From Hymenobacter amundsenii (lineage in GTDB: Bacteria; Bacteroidota; Bacteroidia; Cytophagales; Hymenobacteraceae), in the NCBI RefSeq assembly GCF_002204745.1, contig NZ_NIRR01000022.1, positions 1 to 64,000 of the forward strand: a DNA stretch of 64,000 nt, given 5' to 3'. Below, one piece after another: positions 8,236 to 15,533 of this stretch (position 1 is its first letter; every line of letters begins with the position of its first letter). A program made the position numbers and the translations under genes. The notes beneath the pieces were generated by a model. It did not search any database. It saw only the letters and a program-made list of their open reading frames with translations, and had not been told where the DNA came from.

Positions 8236-9204
8236 TCAGTCCTTGTAGATAGCTACGAATGGGGCGGCATCACCCTGGGAAGTTTGGCTGGCGCGGTACA
8301 TGCCTTCGGAGTTGAAAGGCAGGGCCACGTTGCCGGCCGCATCTACAGCCACCAGTCCGCCCTCGCCCCCGAGCGGGGCCAGCTTGTCGTGCACCACAAT
8401 GCGGCAGGCATCGGCCAAGCTCAGGCCCTTGTATTCCATCAGGCAGCTGATGTCGTGGGCGACCACGGCCCGCAGGAAAAATTCGCCGTGGCCGGTGCAG
8501 CTGATGGCGCAGGTACGGTTGTCGGCAAACGTGCCGCTGCCGATAATGGGCGAGTCGCCGATGCGGGAGTAGCGCTTGTTGGTCATTCCGCCGGTGCTGG
8601 TGGCAGCGGCCAGGTGGCCGTGCTGGTCGCGGGCCACTGCCCCTACCGTGCCCATTTTCTTTTTCGGGTCCTCACTCCCACCGCCGTCGGGCAGCGCCTG
8701 CGAGTGGTCGAGGCGCATGCGGCCTTCCTGCAGCGCCTCTTGGAGTTGGTCGTGGCGGTGTTGGGTGAAGAAGTAGTCGGCCGACTGCATAGCCAGGCCG
8801 TGCTCGCGGGCCAGCTCATCGGCGCCGGGCCAGGCCAGCAGCACGTGCTCGGTCTGCTCCATCACGAGGCGGGCGGCCCGAATGGGGTTCTGCACGAGGC
8901 GGGCCCCGGCCACGGCCCCGGCGGCCCGGTTGCGGCCGTCCATGATGGCGGCATCCATTTCGTGGTGGCCTTCGTGGGTGAAGACCGCGCCCCGGCCGGC
9001 GTTGAAGAGCGGATGGTCTTCGAGACTGAGCACGGCTTGCTCGACGGCGTCGAGGGCCGCCCCGCCGCCAGCCAGCACGGCGTAACCGCGGCGCAGGGCT
9101 TCGTGGAGGGCAGCCTTATAGGACTGTTCTTTTTCGGGCGTCATCAGGGCGGGCGAAATAGTGCCGGCCCCGCCGTGCAAAGCCAAGGCGAAGGAAGGAG
9201 TCAT
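8236..9204 (-). CDS. iaaA: isoaspartyl peptidase/L-asparaginase (Ntn-hydrolase, T2 family), 322 aa
   Basis: Cleaves beta-aspartyl dipeptides and asparagine. In cyanophycin breakdown it would release Asp and Arg from the dipeptides made by the convergent cyanophycinase. Seen: N-terminal LALHGGAG, the autocleavage site GTVGAV with Thr186 as the new N-terminal nucleophile, preceded by a flexible acidic/Lys linker (SEDPKKKM). The downstream motif GDSPIIGSGTFAD is typical of the family. The start at 9204 (MTPSFALALHGG) puts the conserved Gly-rich strand near residue 10; a longer upstream frame would add unrelated sequence and overlap the promoter TACCTTTG at 9244-9251. Length is normal for the family. 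Confidence 0.9.
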   Translation of the reverse strand: MTPSFALALHGGAGTISPALMTPEKEQSYKAALHEALRRGYAVLAGGGAALDAVEQAVLSLEDHPLFNAGRGAVFTHEGHHEMDAAIMDGRNRAAGAVAGARLVQNPIRAARLVMEQTEHVLLAWPGADELAREHGLAMQSADYFFTQHRHDQLQEALQEGRMRLDHSQALPDGGGSEDPKKKMGTVGAVARDQHGHLAAATSTGGMTNKRYSRIGDSPIIGSGTFADNRTCAISCTGHGEFFLRAVVAHDISCLMEYKGLSLADACRIVVHDKLAPLGGEGGLVAVDAAGNVALPFNSEGMYRASQTSQGDAAPFVAIYKD

Positions 9205-9243
9205 GGAGCAGAAAAAAATGGGTGGGAAAGCAAAAACGCAAGA

Positions 9244-9251
9244 CAAAGGTA
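9244..9251 (-). promoter_or_regulatory. -7 promoter box TACCTTTG of iaaA
   Basis: Exact TAnnTTTG on the minus strand, 39 bases before the iaaA ATG at 9204. It faces away from the divergent box at 9321-9328. Confidence 0.55.
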
Positions 9252-9320
9252 GGCAGCCCGATGGCCCCAACGGCCGCGCCGGTACCGGAAACGGCCCGGA
9301 ACCAACCGCGTTTTTTTTCG

Positions 9321-9328
9321 TAGGTTTG
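9321..9328 (+). promoter_or_regulatory. -7 promoter box TAGGTTTG of the DUF3127 gene
   Basis: Exact TAnnTTTG match 45 bases before the ATG at 9374. Confidence 0.5.
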
Positions 9329-9373
9329 GTTAACAGTTTTCAACTTCTTTCAACACCCCACATATCCAATCCT

Positions 9374-9808
9374 ATGGCTTACGAAGCTACCGGCCGCCTG
9401 CACGAAATTTTCGACGAACAGCAGGTGAGCGAAAAATTCCGCAAGCGCGAATTCGTGCTGGAGGTCATAGACGGCCAGTATCCCGAGCATATCAAGTTCC
9501 AGACCGTACAGGACAAAACGGCGCTCATCGACCCGTTCAAAGTAGGCGACGAGGTAAAAGTGTCGTTCAACCTGCGCGGCCGCGGCTTTAACAAGAACGG
9601 CCAAATGCTGTATTTCACCAACCTCGAAGCCTGGCGCATCGAGAACTCTGCTGGTGGCGCGGCCGCTCCCCAGGGTGGCAGCTACCAGCAGGCCGCACCG
9701 CGCGCGCGGCTCCCGCCGCTCCGGCTCAAAACCAAAACCCCAACCTGCGCGCCTCGGCCGCACCGATTGCTTCGGACGACGACAACGACCTGCCGTTCTA
9801 GTTTTTAA
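9374..9808 (+). CDS. DUF3127 (ssDNA-binding-like) protein with an apparent C-terminal frameshift
   Basis: Residues 1-95 match DUF3127, an OB-fold-like family of Bacteroidota (ATGRLHEIFDEQQVSEKFRK; later KVGDEVKVSFNLRGRGF). After about residue 108 the frame degenerates into Pro/Arg/Thr-rich sequence and stops at 9808. In the other frame the same DNA reads PAAPAQNQNPNLRASAAPIA followed by SDDDNDLPF and a TAG at 9799-9801. That acidic DLPF-type end is what family members and SSB-like proteins carry. The switch happens in the CG dinucleotide run at 9699-9709; removing two or adding one base restores the frame. Either the sequence has an error there or the gene really slips. The start ATG is preceded by a TAGGTTTG box. 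Confidence 0.8.
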   Translation: MAYEATGRLHEIFDEQQVSEKFRKREFVLEVIDGQYPEHIKFQTVQDKTALIDPFKVGDEVKVSFNLRGRGFNKNGQMLYFTNLEAWRIENSAGGAAAPQGGSYQQAAPRARLPPLRLKTKTPTCAPRPHRLLRTTTTTCRSSF

Positions 9809-9869
9809 GAAGCCAGAAGCTGAAATAGCTGCTGAGCAAGGGCGTTTGAATTTCTGACTTTCCACAACT

Positions 9870-9905
9870 GAAAAAGCCGCTACCTCTTCCGGTAGCGGCT
9901 TTTTC
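9870..9905 (+). terminator. intrinsic terminator after the DUF3127 gene
   Basis: Perfect 15-bp stem (9870-9884 with 9891-9905), loop of 6, T-run on the right side; A-run on the left makes it usable in both directions. Confidence 0.85.
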
Positions 9906-10088
9906 ATGCCGGGCCGGTGTGGCTGCGCTTCTAATGATAGAACTGCCAAACTTGCGTTTTTGGCAGTACCGCCGTAGCAGCAAAGCACCGCGCCGCCCTA
10001 TCGGCACTACGTAACGGATGGCCAACCTTCGCCACGGCAAGCCGCCAAATAGTGCGGCCCCACGCCGTTCATATTCCTACCTTACCTC

Positions 10089-11432
10089 ATGCACACGCTA
10101 GCACAGCTGCGGGCCGGCGAGCTGGCCGGGGCCACCCGCCTGGATTTGGCCGAAGGCCTCACCGAGTTTCCACCGGAAATTTTCAGCCTCGCCGACACAC
10201 TCGAAATTCTCAACCTCTCGGGCAACGCCCTGCGCGAGTTGCCCGCCGACTTAGCACGCCTGCACCGGCTGCGGATTCTGTTTGCTTCCGATAACCAGTT
10301 TACCCGCATACCCGAAGTGCTGGGCCAGTGCCTGAACCTGGAAATGGTGGGTTTTAAGGCCAACCGCATCCGCGAGCTGCCCGGGGCCGCGCTGCCGCCC
10401 CGCCTGCGCTGGCTGATTCTGACCGATAACGAGCTGGCCGCGCTGCCGCCCGAAATCGGCAATTGCCCGAACCTGCAAAAGCTGATGCTGGCCGGCAACC
10501 GGCTACGGGCGCTACCGCCCGAGCTGGCCCGCTGCCACCAACTGGAACTGCTGCGCCTGGCCGCCAACGAGCTACCCACCCTCCCCGACTGGCTGCTGAC
10601 CATGCCTCGCCTAAGCTGGCTGGCCTTCGCCGGCAACCCGCTGGCCGCCGAAGCCGAAGCGGCAGCCCGGGTCCGCGCCGCCCGCCCCCTCATTGCCTGG
10701 ACCGACCTTACGCCGGAGCAGGTGCTGGGCGAAGGTGCCTCGGGCATTATCCACCGCGCCCAATGGCAGCAGCCCGGCGCGGCGGCCCCGCAGCCCGTGG
10801 CCCTGAAGCTGTTTAAAGGGGCCGTGACCAGCGACGGGCTACCCCACTCCGAAATGATGGCCTGCTTGAGCGCCGGCCCCCACCCCCACCTGATTCCGGT
10901 GCTGGGCCAGCTCAGTGGCCACCCCGCCGGCACCGAGGGCTTAGTACTCGAACTCATCAGCCCCAAGTTTACGACCCTGGCCGGGCCGCCCTCCTTCGCC
11001 ACCTGCACCCGCGACGAATACGCGCCCGACGTACAGTTTGCGCTGCCGGCCCTGCTGCGGCTGGCGGGCGGCATTGCGGCGGCGGCCAGCCACTTGCACG
11101 CGCAGGGCATTCTGCACGGTGATCTGTACGCCCATAATATTCTGGCCACTGAATCGGGAACGAGCTTGCTCGGCGACTTTGGGGCCGCTGGTTTTCTGCC
11201 GGAGGAAAATGACCAGGCCATCGGGCTGCTACCTCTCCTGGAAACGCGGGCCTTTGGCAACCTGCTGGAAGAACTATTAGACCGCTGCTCATCCCAGCCC
11301 GAAACCACGGCAGTTATTGGGGAGCTGCGCGACTGGCAGGCCCGCTGCCAGCAACCCGAGGTAGCAGCCCGACCTTCGTTGGCCGCCGTGAGCCGACGGC
11401 TGGCGGAACTGTGGGAAGGACTGGCGGACTGA
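10089..11432 (+). CDS. leucine-rich-repeat protein kinase fusion, 447 aa
   Basis: Residues 20-195 are about seven LRRs of the bacterial/ROCO type (LEILNLSGNALRELP, LRWLILTDNELAALP). They are followed directly by a protein-kinase fold (about 205-447): Gly loop GEGASG (214-219), ATP-anchoring Lys240 in VALKL, a probable helix-C Glu255, catalytic loop HGDLYAHN (343-350) and DFG (363-365). The usual HRD Arg is Gly and the loop Lys is Tyr, so the enzyme resembles atypical small-molecule or HGD-type kinases, though Asp345, Asn350 and Asp363 are kept. There is no signal peptide or membrane segment, so it acts in the cytoplasm. No partner phosphatase or substrate gene is adjacent. Confidence 0.85.
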   Translation: MHTLAQLRAGELAGATRLDLAEGLTEFPPEIFSLADTLEILNLSGNALRELPADLARLHRLRILFASDNQFTRIPEVLGQCLNLEMVGFKANRIRELPGAALPPRLRWLILTDNELAALPPEIGNCPNLQKLMLAGNRLRALPPELARCHQLELLRLAANELPTLPDWLLTMPRLSWLAFAGNPLAAEAEAAARVRAARPLIAWTDLTPEQVLGEGASGIIHRAQWQQPGAAAPQPVALKLFKGAVTSDGLPHSEMMACLSAGPHPHLIPVLGQLSGHPAGTEGLVLELISPKFTTLAGPPSFATCTRDEYAPDVQFALPALLRLAGGIAAAASHLHAQGILHGDLYAHNILATESGTSLLGDFGAAGFLPEENDQAIGLLPLLETRAFGNLLEELLDRCSSQPETTAVIGELRDWQARCQQPEVAARPSLAAVSRRLAELWEGLAD

Positions 11433-11649
11433 AACCCGGCAACCGGCTTTCCACGTTCTTACCTCGCTGGCGCAATTGTTGTTTGCCCGCCCGGTTTCAT
11501 GCTGCCGGCCGGCGTTATCTTTTGCGGGGCGCGGGCCAACAGCCCCCCATTGCTGGCAATGCCACCAGCGCCCGTAGGCCAATAAGTTTATTAGCTGTTG
11601 GCTGGTATGGCGCCGGACCTTACGTTTTCCCCTCTTTCAACCTGACCCT

Positions 11650-12525
11650 ATGGTTCCTGCTTCTTCTCGGCCTCTAATGGGCAAAACGGCCCTCGTAACC
11701 GGCGCGACTAGCGGCATTGGCCTGGCTACGGCCCAGGAGTTGGCCCGCCAGGGTGCCCGGGTAGTGTTGGTGGGCCGCGACTCGGCCAAGGCGGCCCGGG
11801 CCCAGGCCGCCATTCAGGAGGCAGCCGGACCGGAAGCGGCGGTGCACGTCAAGTGCTTCGATTTGTCGCTGCTGCGCAATGTGCGGGCGTTGGCCGGCGA
11901 GATGCAGCAGGAATTTGATAGGTTGGATATTCTGGTGAACAACGCCGGCATCATGCCCGGTCAGTTTACCCTCACCGAGGAAGGCCACGAGCTGAGCTGG
12001 GCCACCAATCACCTCGCGCCTTACGCCCTCACCAACCTGCTGCTGCCCTTGCTCGATGCCGCCGAGCGGGCCCGGGTGGTAACGGTATCGTCGGTGGCGC
12101 ACTGGGTGGGTGAGATTGAGCCCGACCAAGCAGTGCGCAACTCCCCCGACAAGTACAGCTGGCTCACGGCCTATGCCGACTCCAAGCTGGCCAACATCCT
12201 GTTCACCAAGGAGCTGGCGGCCCGCCTCGACCTGACCAACATCACGGCCAACTGCCTGCACCCGGGCATGGTAAACACCGCTCTGATGCGCCCCGACACC
12301 TCGGTCGTCATGAAGGCGCTGTGGTGGACGGCCCGCCCGCTGATGATTTCGCCCGAAAAAGGTGCCCAGACCACCCTCTACCTGGCCGCCTCGCCGGAAA
12401 CGGCCAGCGTAAGCGGCCAGTATTTCGCCGGTAGCCGGGTCGCCCGCTGCTCCGACCGGGCTAATAGCACCACCGAAGCCAGCCGCCTCTGGCGTATTTC
12501 GGCTGAGGAAACCGGGGTGGAATAA
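11650..12525 (+). CDS. short-chain dehydrogenase/reductase, retinol-dehydrogenase-like, 291 aa
   Basis: NAD(P)-dependent oxidoreductase. Seen: dinucleotide-binding TGATSGIG near the N-terminus, the NNAG structural motif, the catalytic Ser in VTVSSVAH and the Y-x3-K pair in AYADSKLAN. The long specificity loop and length of about 290 residues resemble the retinol dehydrogenase/WWOX-like branch of SDRs, which act on lipophilic alcohols, but the true substrate cannot be read from sequence. The ATG at 11650 is used; a second ATG at 11677 (MGKTAL) is also plausible because it starts closer to the first beta-strand. The gene is isolated from its neighbours by about 200 bases on each side. Confidence 0.85.
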   Translation: MVPASSRPLMGKTALVTGATSGIGLATAQELARQGARVVLVGRDSAKAARAQAAIQEAAGPEAAVHVKCFDLSLLRNVRALAGEMQQEFDRLDILVNNAGIMPGQFTLTEEGHELSWATNHLAPYALTNLLLPLLDAAERARVVTVSSVAHWVGEIEPDQAVRNSPDKYSWLTAYADSKLANILFTKELAARLDLTNITANCLHPGMVNTALMRPDTSVVMKALWWTARPLMISPEKGAQTTLYLAASPETASVSGQYFAGSRVARCSDRANSTTEASRLWRISAEETGVE

Positions 12526-12719
12526 GCCATTCAAACGGCCAGCAGTCGTGTTTATTGGTCTGACGGGGTGCAGGTAACTGGCAAAATCATGCTGCCCTGA
12601 GTCGCTAATCAGCGTAAAATAGCCCGACGCTACTCCGGCCCCGTAAGGCAACTGCAACAGCCGGCTCCCAATGGAGACGGCTGTTCGCTATTCCGGGCCT
12701 TTCGTACGTTTAAGGCAGC

Positions 12720-13358
12720 ATGGACTTACTGGAACTGATTCGGCAGGGCGAGGGCGAACGGCTGGAATTCAAGCAGCGCACCACCCACCCCACCCGCATT
12801 GCCCGCACGCTGGCCTCGCTGGCTAATACCAAGGGCGGCCGGGTGCTGGTCGGGGTTGATGATAAGGGCCGCGTGATTGGGGTGCGCGACGTGGAGGAGG
12901 AGTTGTACCAGTTGCGCGAGGCGGCCCGCCACTACATCGAGCCGCCGCTGGACCAGCAGCTGCAGTTTCGGGAAGTAACCGGCGCTGAGGGCCGGGTGGT
13001 GCTTATCGTGACGGTGCCCGAAAGCGCCGAGAAGCCCCACCGCGCCCAAGTGGCTCCCGGCGACTGGCGGACCTATGTGCGGGTGCGCGACCAAAGCGTG
13101 CAAACCAGCCAGCTCACCGAGAAAGTGCTGGAGCGCCAGCCCCCACCCGAAGCCAGCCGCTTCGAGCAGATTCCGCTGAGCCGCGAGGAGCTGGCCGTGC
13201 TCGATTACCTGCGCCAGCACCCGCGAATCACGCTGGCCCAGTACATGAAACTGCTCAACATCGGGCAGCGCCGCGCCTACCGCACCCTCATTAAACTCAC
13301 CCTGCACGGCTACATCAAGCACCACGACAAGCAGAAGGAGGTGTACTATACGTTCTGA
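12720..13358 (+). CDS. AlbA_2 (Schlafen-like putative DNA-binding) domain protein with winged helix, 212 aa
   Basis: Residues 1-130 form the AlbA_2 domain found in many predicted transcription regulators and Schlafen-like proteins: GEGERLEFKQ, then ANTKGGRVLVGVDDKGRVIG and YVRVRDQSVQT. Residues 155-212 look like a winged helix-turn-helix (LAVLDYLRQHPRITLAQYMK; INIG-like turn; HGYIKHHDKQKEVYYTF). This short form lacks the C-terminal ATPase-like region of longer homologues. A regulatory or nucleic-acid-binding role is likely but the target is unknown. A near-consensus box TACGTTTA lies 7 bases before the ATG, which would make the transcript nearly leaderless. Confidence 0.82.
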   Translation: MDLLELIRQGEGERLEFKQRTTHPTRIARTLASLANTKGGRVLVGVDDKGRVIGVRDVEEELYQLREAARHYIEPPLDQQLQFREVTGAEGRVVLIVTVPESAEKPHRAQVAPGDWRTYVRVRDQSVQTSQLTEKVLERQPPPEASRFEQIPLSREELAVLDYLRQHPRITLAQYMKLLNIGQRRAYRTLIKLTLHGYIKHHDKQKEVYYTF

Positions 13359-13400
13359 GTGAGCGGTGCCGCTGCTACCCGAATAGCGTGAACTAACAGC

Positions 13401-13820
13401 CTAAGGGCAGTTGGGGTAGTTCATGGAAAAATTTACTTCGGCCAGCCCCAGCCGCTGCGCCTGCTGCCTGAACTGCTCCGCCGTCAGCGGGCCACTGACT
13501 CCCTGGCCGGTTGGTTGGCGGTTGCGAACTATATCGAGGATGTAGTAAGCCGTGCGGGTGCAGTCGACCACTTCCACCAACTCGCCAGTTAGAGCCAGCG
13601 GGTGCTGTTTGGCGATAATATACCGCTCGTTATGACCGATAGCGAATACGTAAGCGGGTATCTGCTCCGCTATATCCCGGTAAACGGCTCTGGAACGGCG
13701 CGCGTCAATCCAGCTGGTTGCATACTCACCCGTAATGGTGTCGGTGCTGCTGTCGAAAAGGCCAAAACAGCCCGTAAGCAACAATAGAGTTACCGGCAGC
13801 AAACGGTTGAGAAGGTGCAT
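13401..13820 (-). CDS. hypothetical lipoprotein, 139 aa
   Basis: N-terminus MHLLNRLLPVTLLLLTGC is a lipoprotein signal with the lipidated Cys at residue 18. The mature part (about 120 residues) has a Cys in VVDCTRTAYY and another near the end (MNYPNCP), which may form a disulphide in the periplasm. No family recognised. It lies convergent to the AlbA_2 gene with only about 40 bases between stops, and downstream of the small Lys-rich gene on the same strand but separated from it by a terminator. Confidence 0.75.
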   Translation of the reverse strand: MHLLNRLLPVTLLLLTGCFGLFDSSTDTITGEYATSWIDARRSRAVYRDIAEQIPAYVFAIGHNERYIIAKQHPLALTGELVEVVDCTRTAYYILDIVRNRQPTGQGVSGPLTAEQFRQQAQRLGLAEVNFSMNYPNCP

Positions 13821-13838
13821 AACGCACGGGTTTTTTAT

Positions 13839-13877
13839 AAAAAAGAGGTTTGCTTATCGTAAGCAAACCTCTTTTTT
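13839..13877 (-). terminator. perfect 18-bp terminator of the 38-aa Lys-rich gene
   Basis: The arms 13839-13856 and 13860-13877 are exact reverse complements with a TCG loop and A6/T6 ends; it begins right at the stop codon (13879) of the upstream minus-strand gene. Confidence 0.85.
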
Positions 13878-13878
13878 A

Positions 13879-13995
13879 CTAATCCTGCTGGCGGGACTTG
13901 AGGGCCTTCTTCTCGTCTTTAGCCGCCTTTTTTTCCTTGGTGGTTTTGGCGGGCTCCTTCTTTTTCTCTTTGCGGGGTTCCTGGGCTTTAGCCAT
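13879..13995 (-). CDS. very small Lys/Glu-rich basic protein, 38 aa
   Basis: The frame from ATG 13995 encodes MAKAQEPRKEKKKEPAKTTK and then EKKAAKDEKKALKSRQQD: nearly half the residues are Lys, Glu or Asp, with no hydrophobic core, so the product is probably an extended or helical nucleic-acid- or ribosome-associated peptide. A real gene is supported by the tight fit between an ATG, an open frame and a perfect terminator starting at the stop codon. A TATCTTGG sequence, one base off the -7 consensus, lies about 25 bases upstream. No known function. Confidence 0.6.
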   Translation of the reverse strand: MAKAQEPRKEKKKEPAKTTKEKKAAKDEKKALKSRQQD

Positions 13996-14090
13996 GATGG
14001 TGGGTTTTTAGGATGATTCCGGCCAAGATAACGCCTGGGCGGGAAAGGTGTTGTGTTTTTTGCGCCGGCGTTGCGGATCAGGCGCGAAAA

Positions 14091-14621
14091 TCAGGTCAGA
14101 GCCGGCAGGTACCGCTCTTGCAGAAGCTGCAGGTGGTGGGCTTCGTGGCCGGCCAGCATATATACCAGTGCCCGAACGCTCACCGGCTGGCCGCTGGCCG
14201 TGCCGCGCCGGTCTACAGCGGCGGCCGGAAACGACTCGAACAGGTGTAGGGTGGACGTCCGCACGGCGTCGTACTCGGCCAGAATATCGGCCAGCGGGCG
14301 GGCGTCGGCTTCGGAATTGTGCACGTAGTCGTCCTGCTCGTAGCCGGGCAGCGGGGTGGTGTCGCCGCGGCCGATGCGCAGGGCCCGGTAGGCAAACACG
14401 CGCTCCGTATCGAGCATATGTACCAGCTTTTCCTTGATGCTCCACTTGCCCGGCGCGTACCGGAACCGGGCCTGCTCGTCGGAGAGGCCCGCTAGCAGCT
14501 GGTGCAGCTGCTGGGGCTGCTCGCGCAGGGCTACCAGCGGGTCGCCGGTTATCAGGCGCACGTAGGTGTGGTAAAAAGGGGCGTACTCGGCGGGGGTGGG
14601 CGGGGTCAGGAACAGGCTCAT
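14091..14621 (-). CDS. DinB-family (YfiT-like) four-helix metal-binding protein, 176 aa
   Basis: DinB-superfamily proteins are four-helix bundles binding a metal through three His residues; some are thiol-dependent S-transferases. Seen here: KWSIKEKLVHMLDTERVFAY in the second helix, giving the first His, and AGHEAHHLQLL near the C-terminus, giving the other two. Length is normal for the family. It has no signal peptide. A TAGCTTCG box (variant of the -7 consensus) ends 4 bases before the ATG, so the mRNA is predicted leaderless. The substrate is unknown. Confidence 0.85.
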   Translation of the reverse strand: MSLFLTPPTPAEYAPFYHTYVRLITGDPLVALREQPQQLHQLLAGLSDEQARFRYAPGKWSIKEKLVHMLDTERVFAYRALRIGRGDTTPLPGYEQDDYVHNSEADARPLADILAEYDAVRTSTLHLFESFPAAAVDRRGTASGQPVSVRALVYMLAGHEAHHLQLLQERYLPALT

Positions 14622-14625
14622 GCGG

Positions 14626-14633
14626 CGAAGCTA
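14626..14633 (-). promoter_or_regulatory. variant -7 box TAGCTTCG of the DinB-family gene
   Basis: One change from TAnnTTTG (C for the third T). It lies 4 bases before the ATG at 14621; the same TTCG variant appears before 51117 and 59158. Confidence 0.4.
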
Positions 14634-14773
14634 CGGATTGGCGGCCGGTTTACGGGCCGGGGGCGCTGGTTTGGGGGGCCAAGCAGTGCCGCCATAAGGC
14701 CACCCCGACAACACCAGCCTACCCACCCGCGTACACCTGGGCACTTCCTCACTTCACCCCGATAACTGATTCT

Positions 14774-15292
14774 ATGTCTTCGCTCATCGAAAAAGGCCTT
14801 TCCATTTCTAAAAATGCGCTCTTCAGCGTCTTCATCAATAAAGCTGGCAAGTTGCTGGGCCGCCCGTTCAAGGTAATTCTGGTACTCAACGAAACCGCTA
14901 GCAAGTTAGCCAGCAAGGAAAGCGGCGACAACAAGTTCAAGCAGCTGTTTTCGGTGGCTTACACGCTGGTCCGTCTGGTCCGCAACTACGTGAGCGGCAG
15001 CTACCGGGAGGTGGAAACCAGCACCATCGTCTCAGGACTGGGCGTGCTGCTCTACGTATTGAGTCCGATTGACTTGGTGCCCGATTTTATTCCGGTAGTG
15101 GGTTTTCTGGACGACTTGGCTCTGATTAGCTGGTTCGTCAGCAAATTCCAGGGAGAACTGGAGAAATTCCGCGAGTGGGAAGATACCCACGCCGATGAGG
15201 CCACGGACGATATTCCGGCCGCCAAAAAGCCCAACGAATCCTACACCAAGGCCGAAAACCTGCCGGCCGTGGCCGAAATTGGGCACTCCTGA
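14774..15292 (+). CDS. YkvA-family (DUF1232) membrane-associated protein, 172 aa
   Basis: Contains the DUF1232 core LLYVLSPIDLVPDFIPVVGF followed by LDDLALISWFVSKF, a hydrophobic hairpin thought to sit in or on the membrane. The N-terminal 75 residues are an amphipathic helical extension and the last 35 are an acidic, flexible tail. Function of the family is unknown. The start ATG at 14774 precedes a plausible first helix. A terminator follows at 15387-15428. Confidence 0.82.
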   Translation: MSSLIEKGLSISKNALFSVFINKAGKLLGRPFKVILVLNETASKLASKESGDNKFKQLFSVAYTLVRLVRNYVSGSYREVETSTIVSGLGVLLYVLSPIDLVPDFIPVVGFLDDLALISWFVSKFQGELEKFREWEDTHADEATDDIPAAKKPNESYTKAENLPAVAEIGHS

Positions 15293-15386
15293 ATCGCAGA
15301 CGACGTAGATTCGTTTTCGCAGCTGAAGCTGTTTACAAGGTCTAAGAGCGTCATGCTTGATTTGGCTATTTTCTAAACAGCTTCGC

Positions 15387-15428
15387 CATAAAAAATGCCC
15401 ACCCGGTACCGGGCGGGCATTTTTTATG
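15387..15428. terminator. terminator hairpin after the YkvA gene
   Basis: A 42-base palindrome with a single mismatch (15401/15414), GC core and A6/T6 flanks, about 95 bases past the stop at 15292. Confidence 0.8.
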
Positions 15429-15533
15429 GATGCTATCTGACCCGTTCGCCACTCCCTGCAGACCTCCGCAGGAAATGACGCCTGCAGCAAGAGCACGGCT
15501 CGGAAGCAGCCAATGCCGTATTTTAGCGGCTTG

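Noticed and set aside
8284..9252. 322-residue plus-strand open frame opposite iaaA
   Set aside because: Mirror of a GC-rich gene; Ala/Gly/His-rich without family motifs, while the minus strand encodes a complete isoaspartyl peptidase.
10082..11308. 408-residue minus-strand frame opposite the LRR kinase
   Set aside because: Ser/Arg-rich shadow translation; the plus strand has full LRR and kinase motifs.
11674..12657. 327-residue minus-strand frame opposite the SDR gene
   Set aside because: No domain-like sequence; the plus strand encodes the SDR signatures.
13716..14016. Plus-strand 93-residue frame over the Lys-rich gene and terminator
   Set aside because: Crosses a perfect terminator and is Phe/Leu/Gly low-complexity from the antisense of Lys codons.
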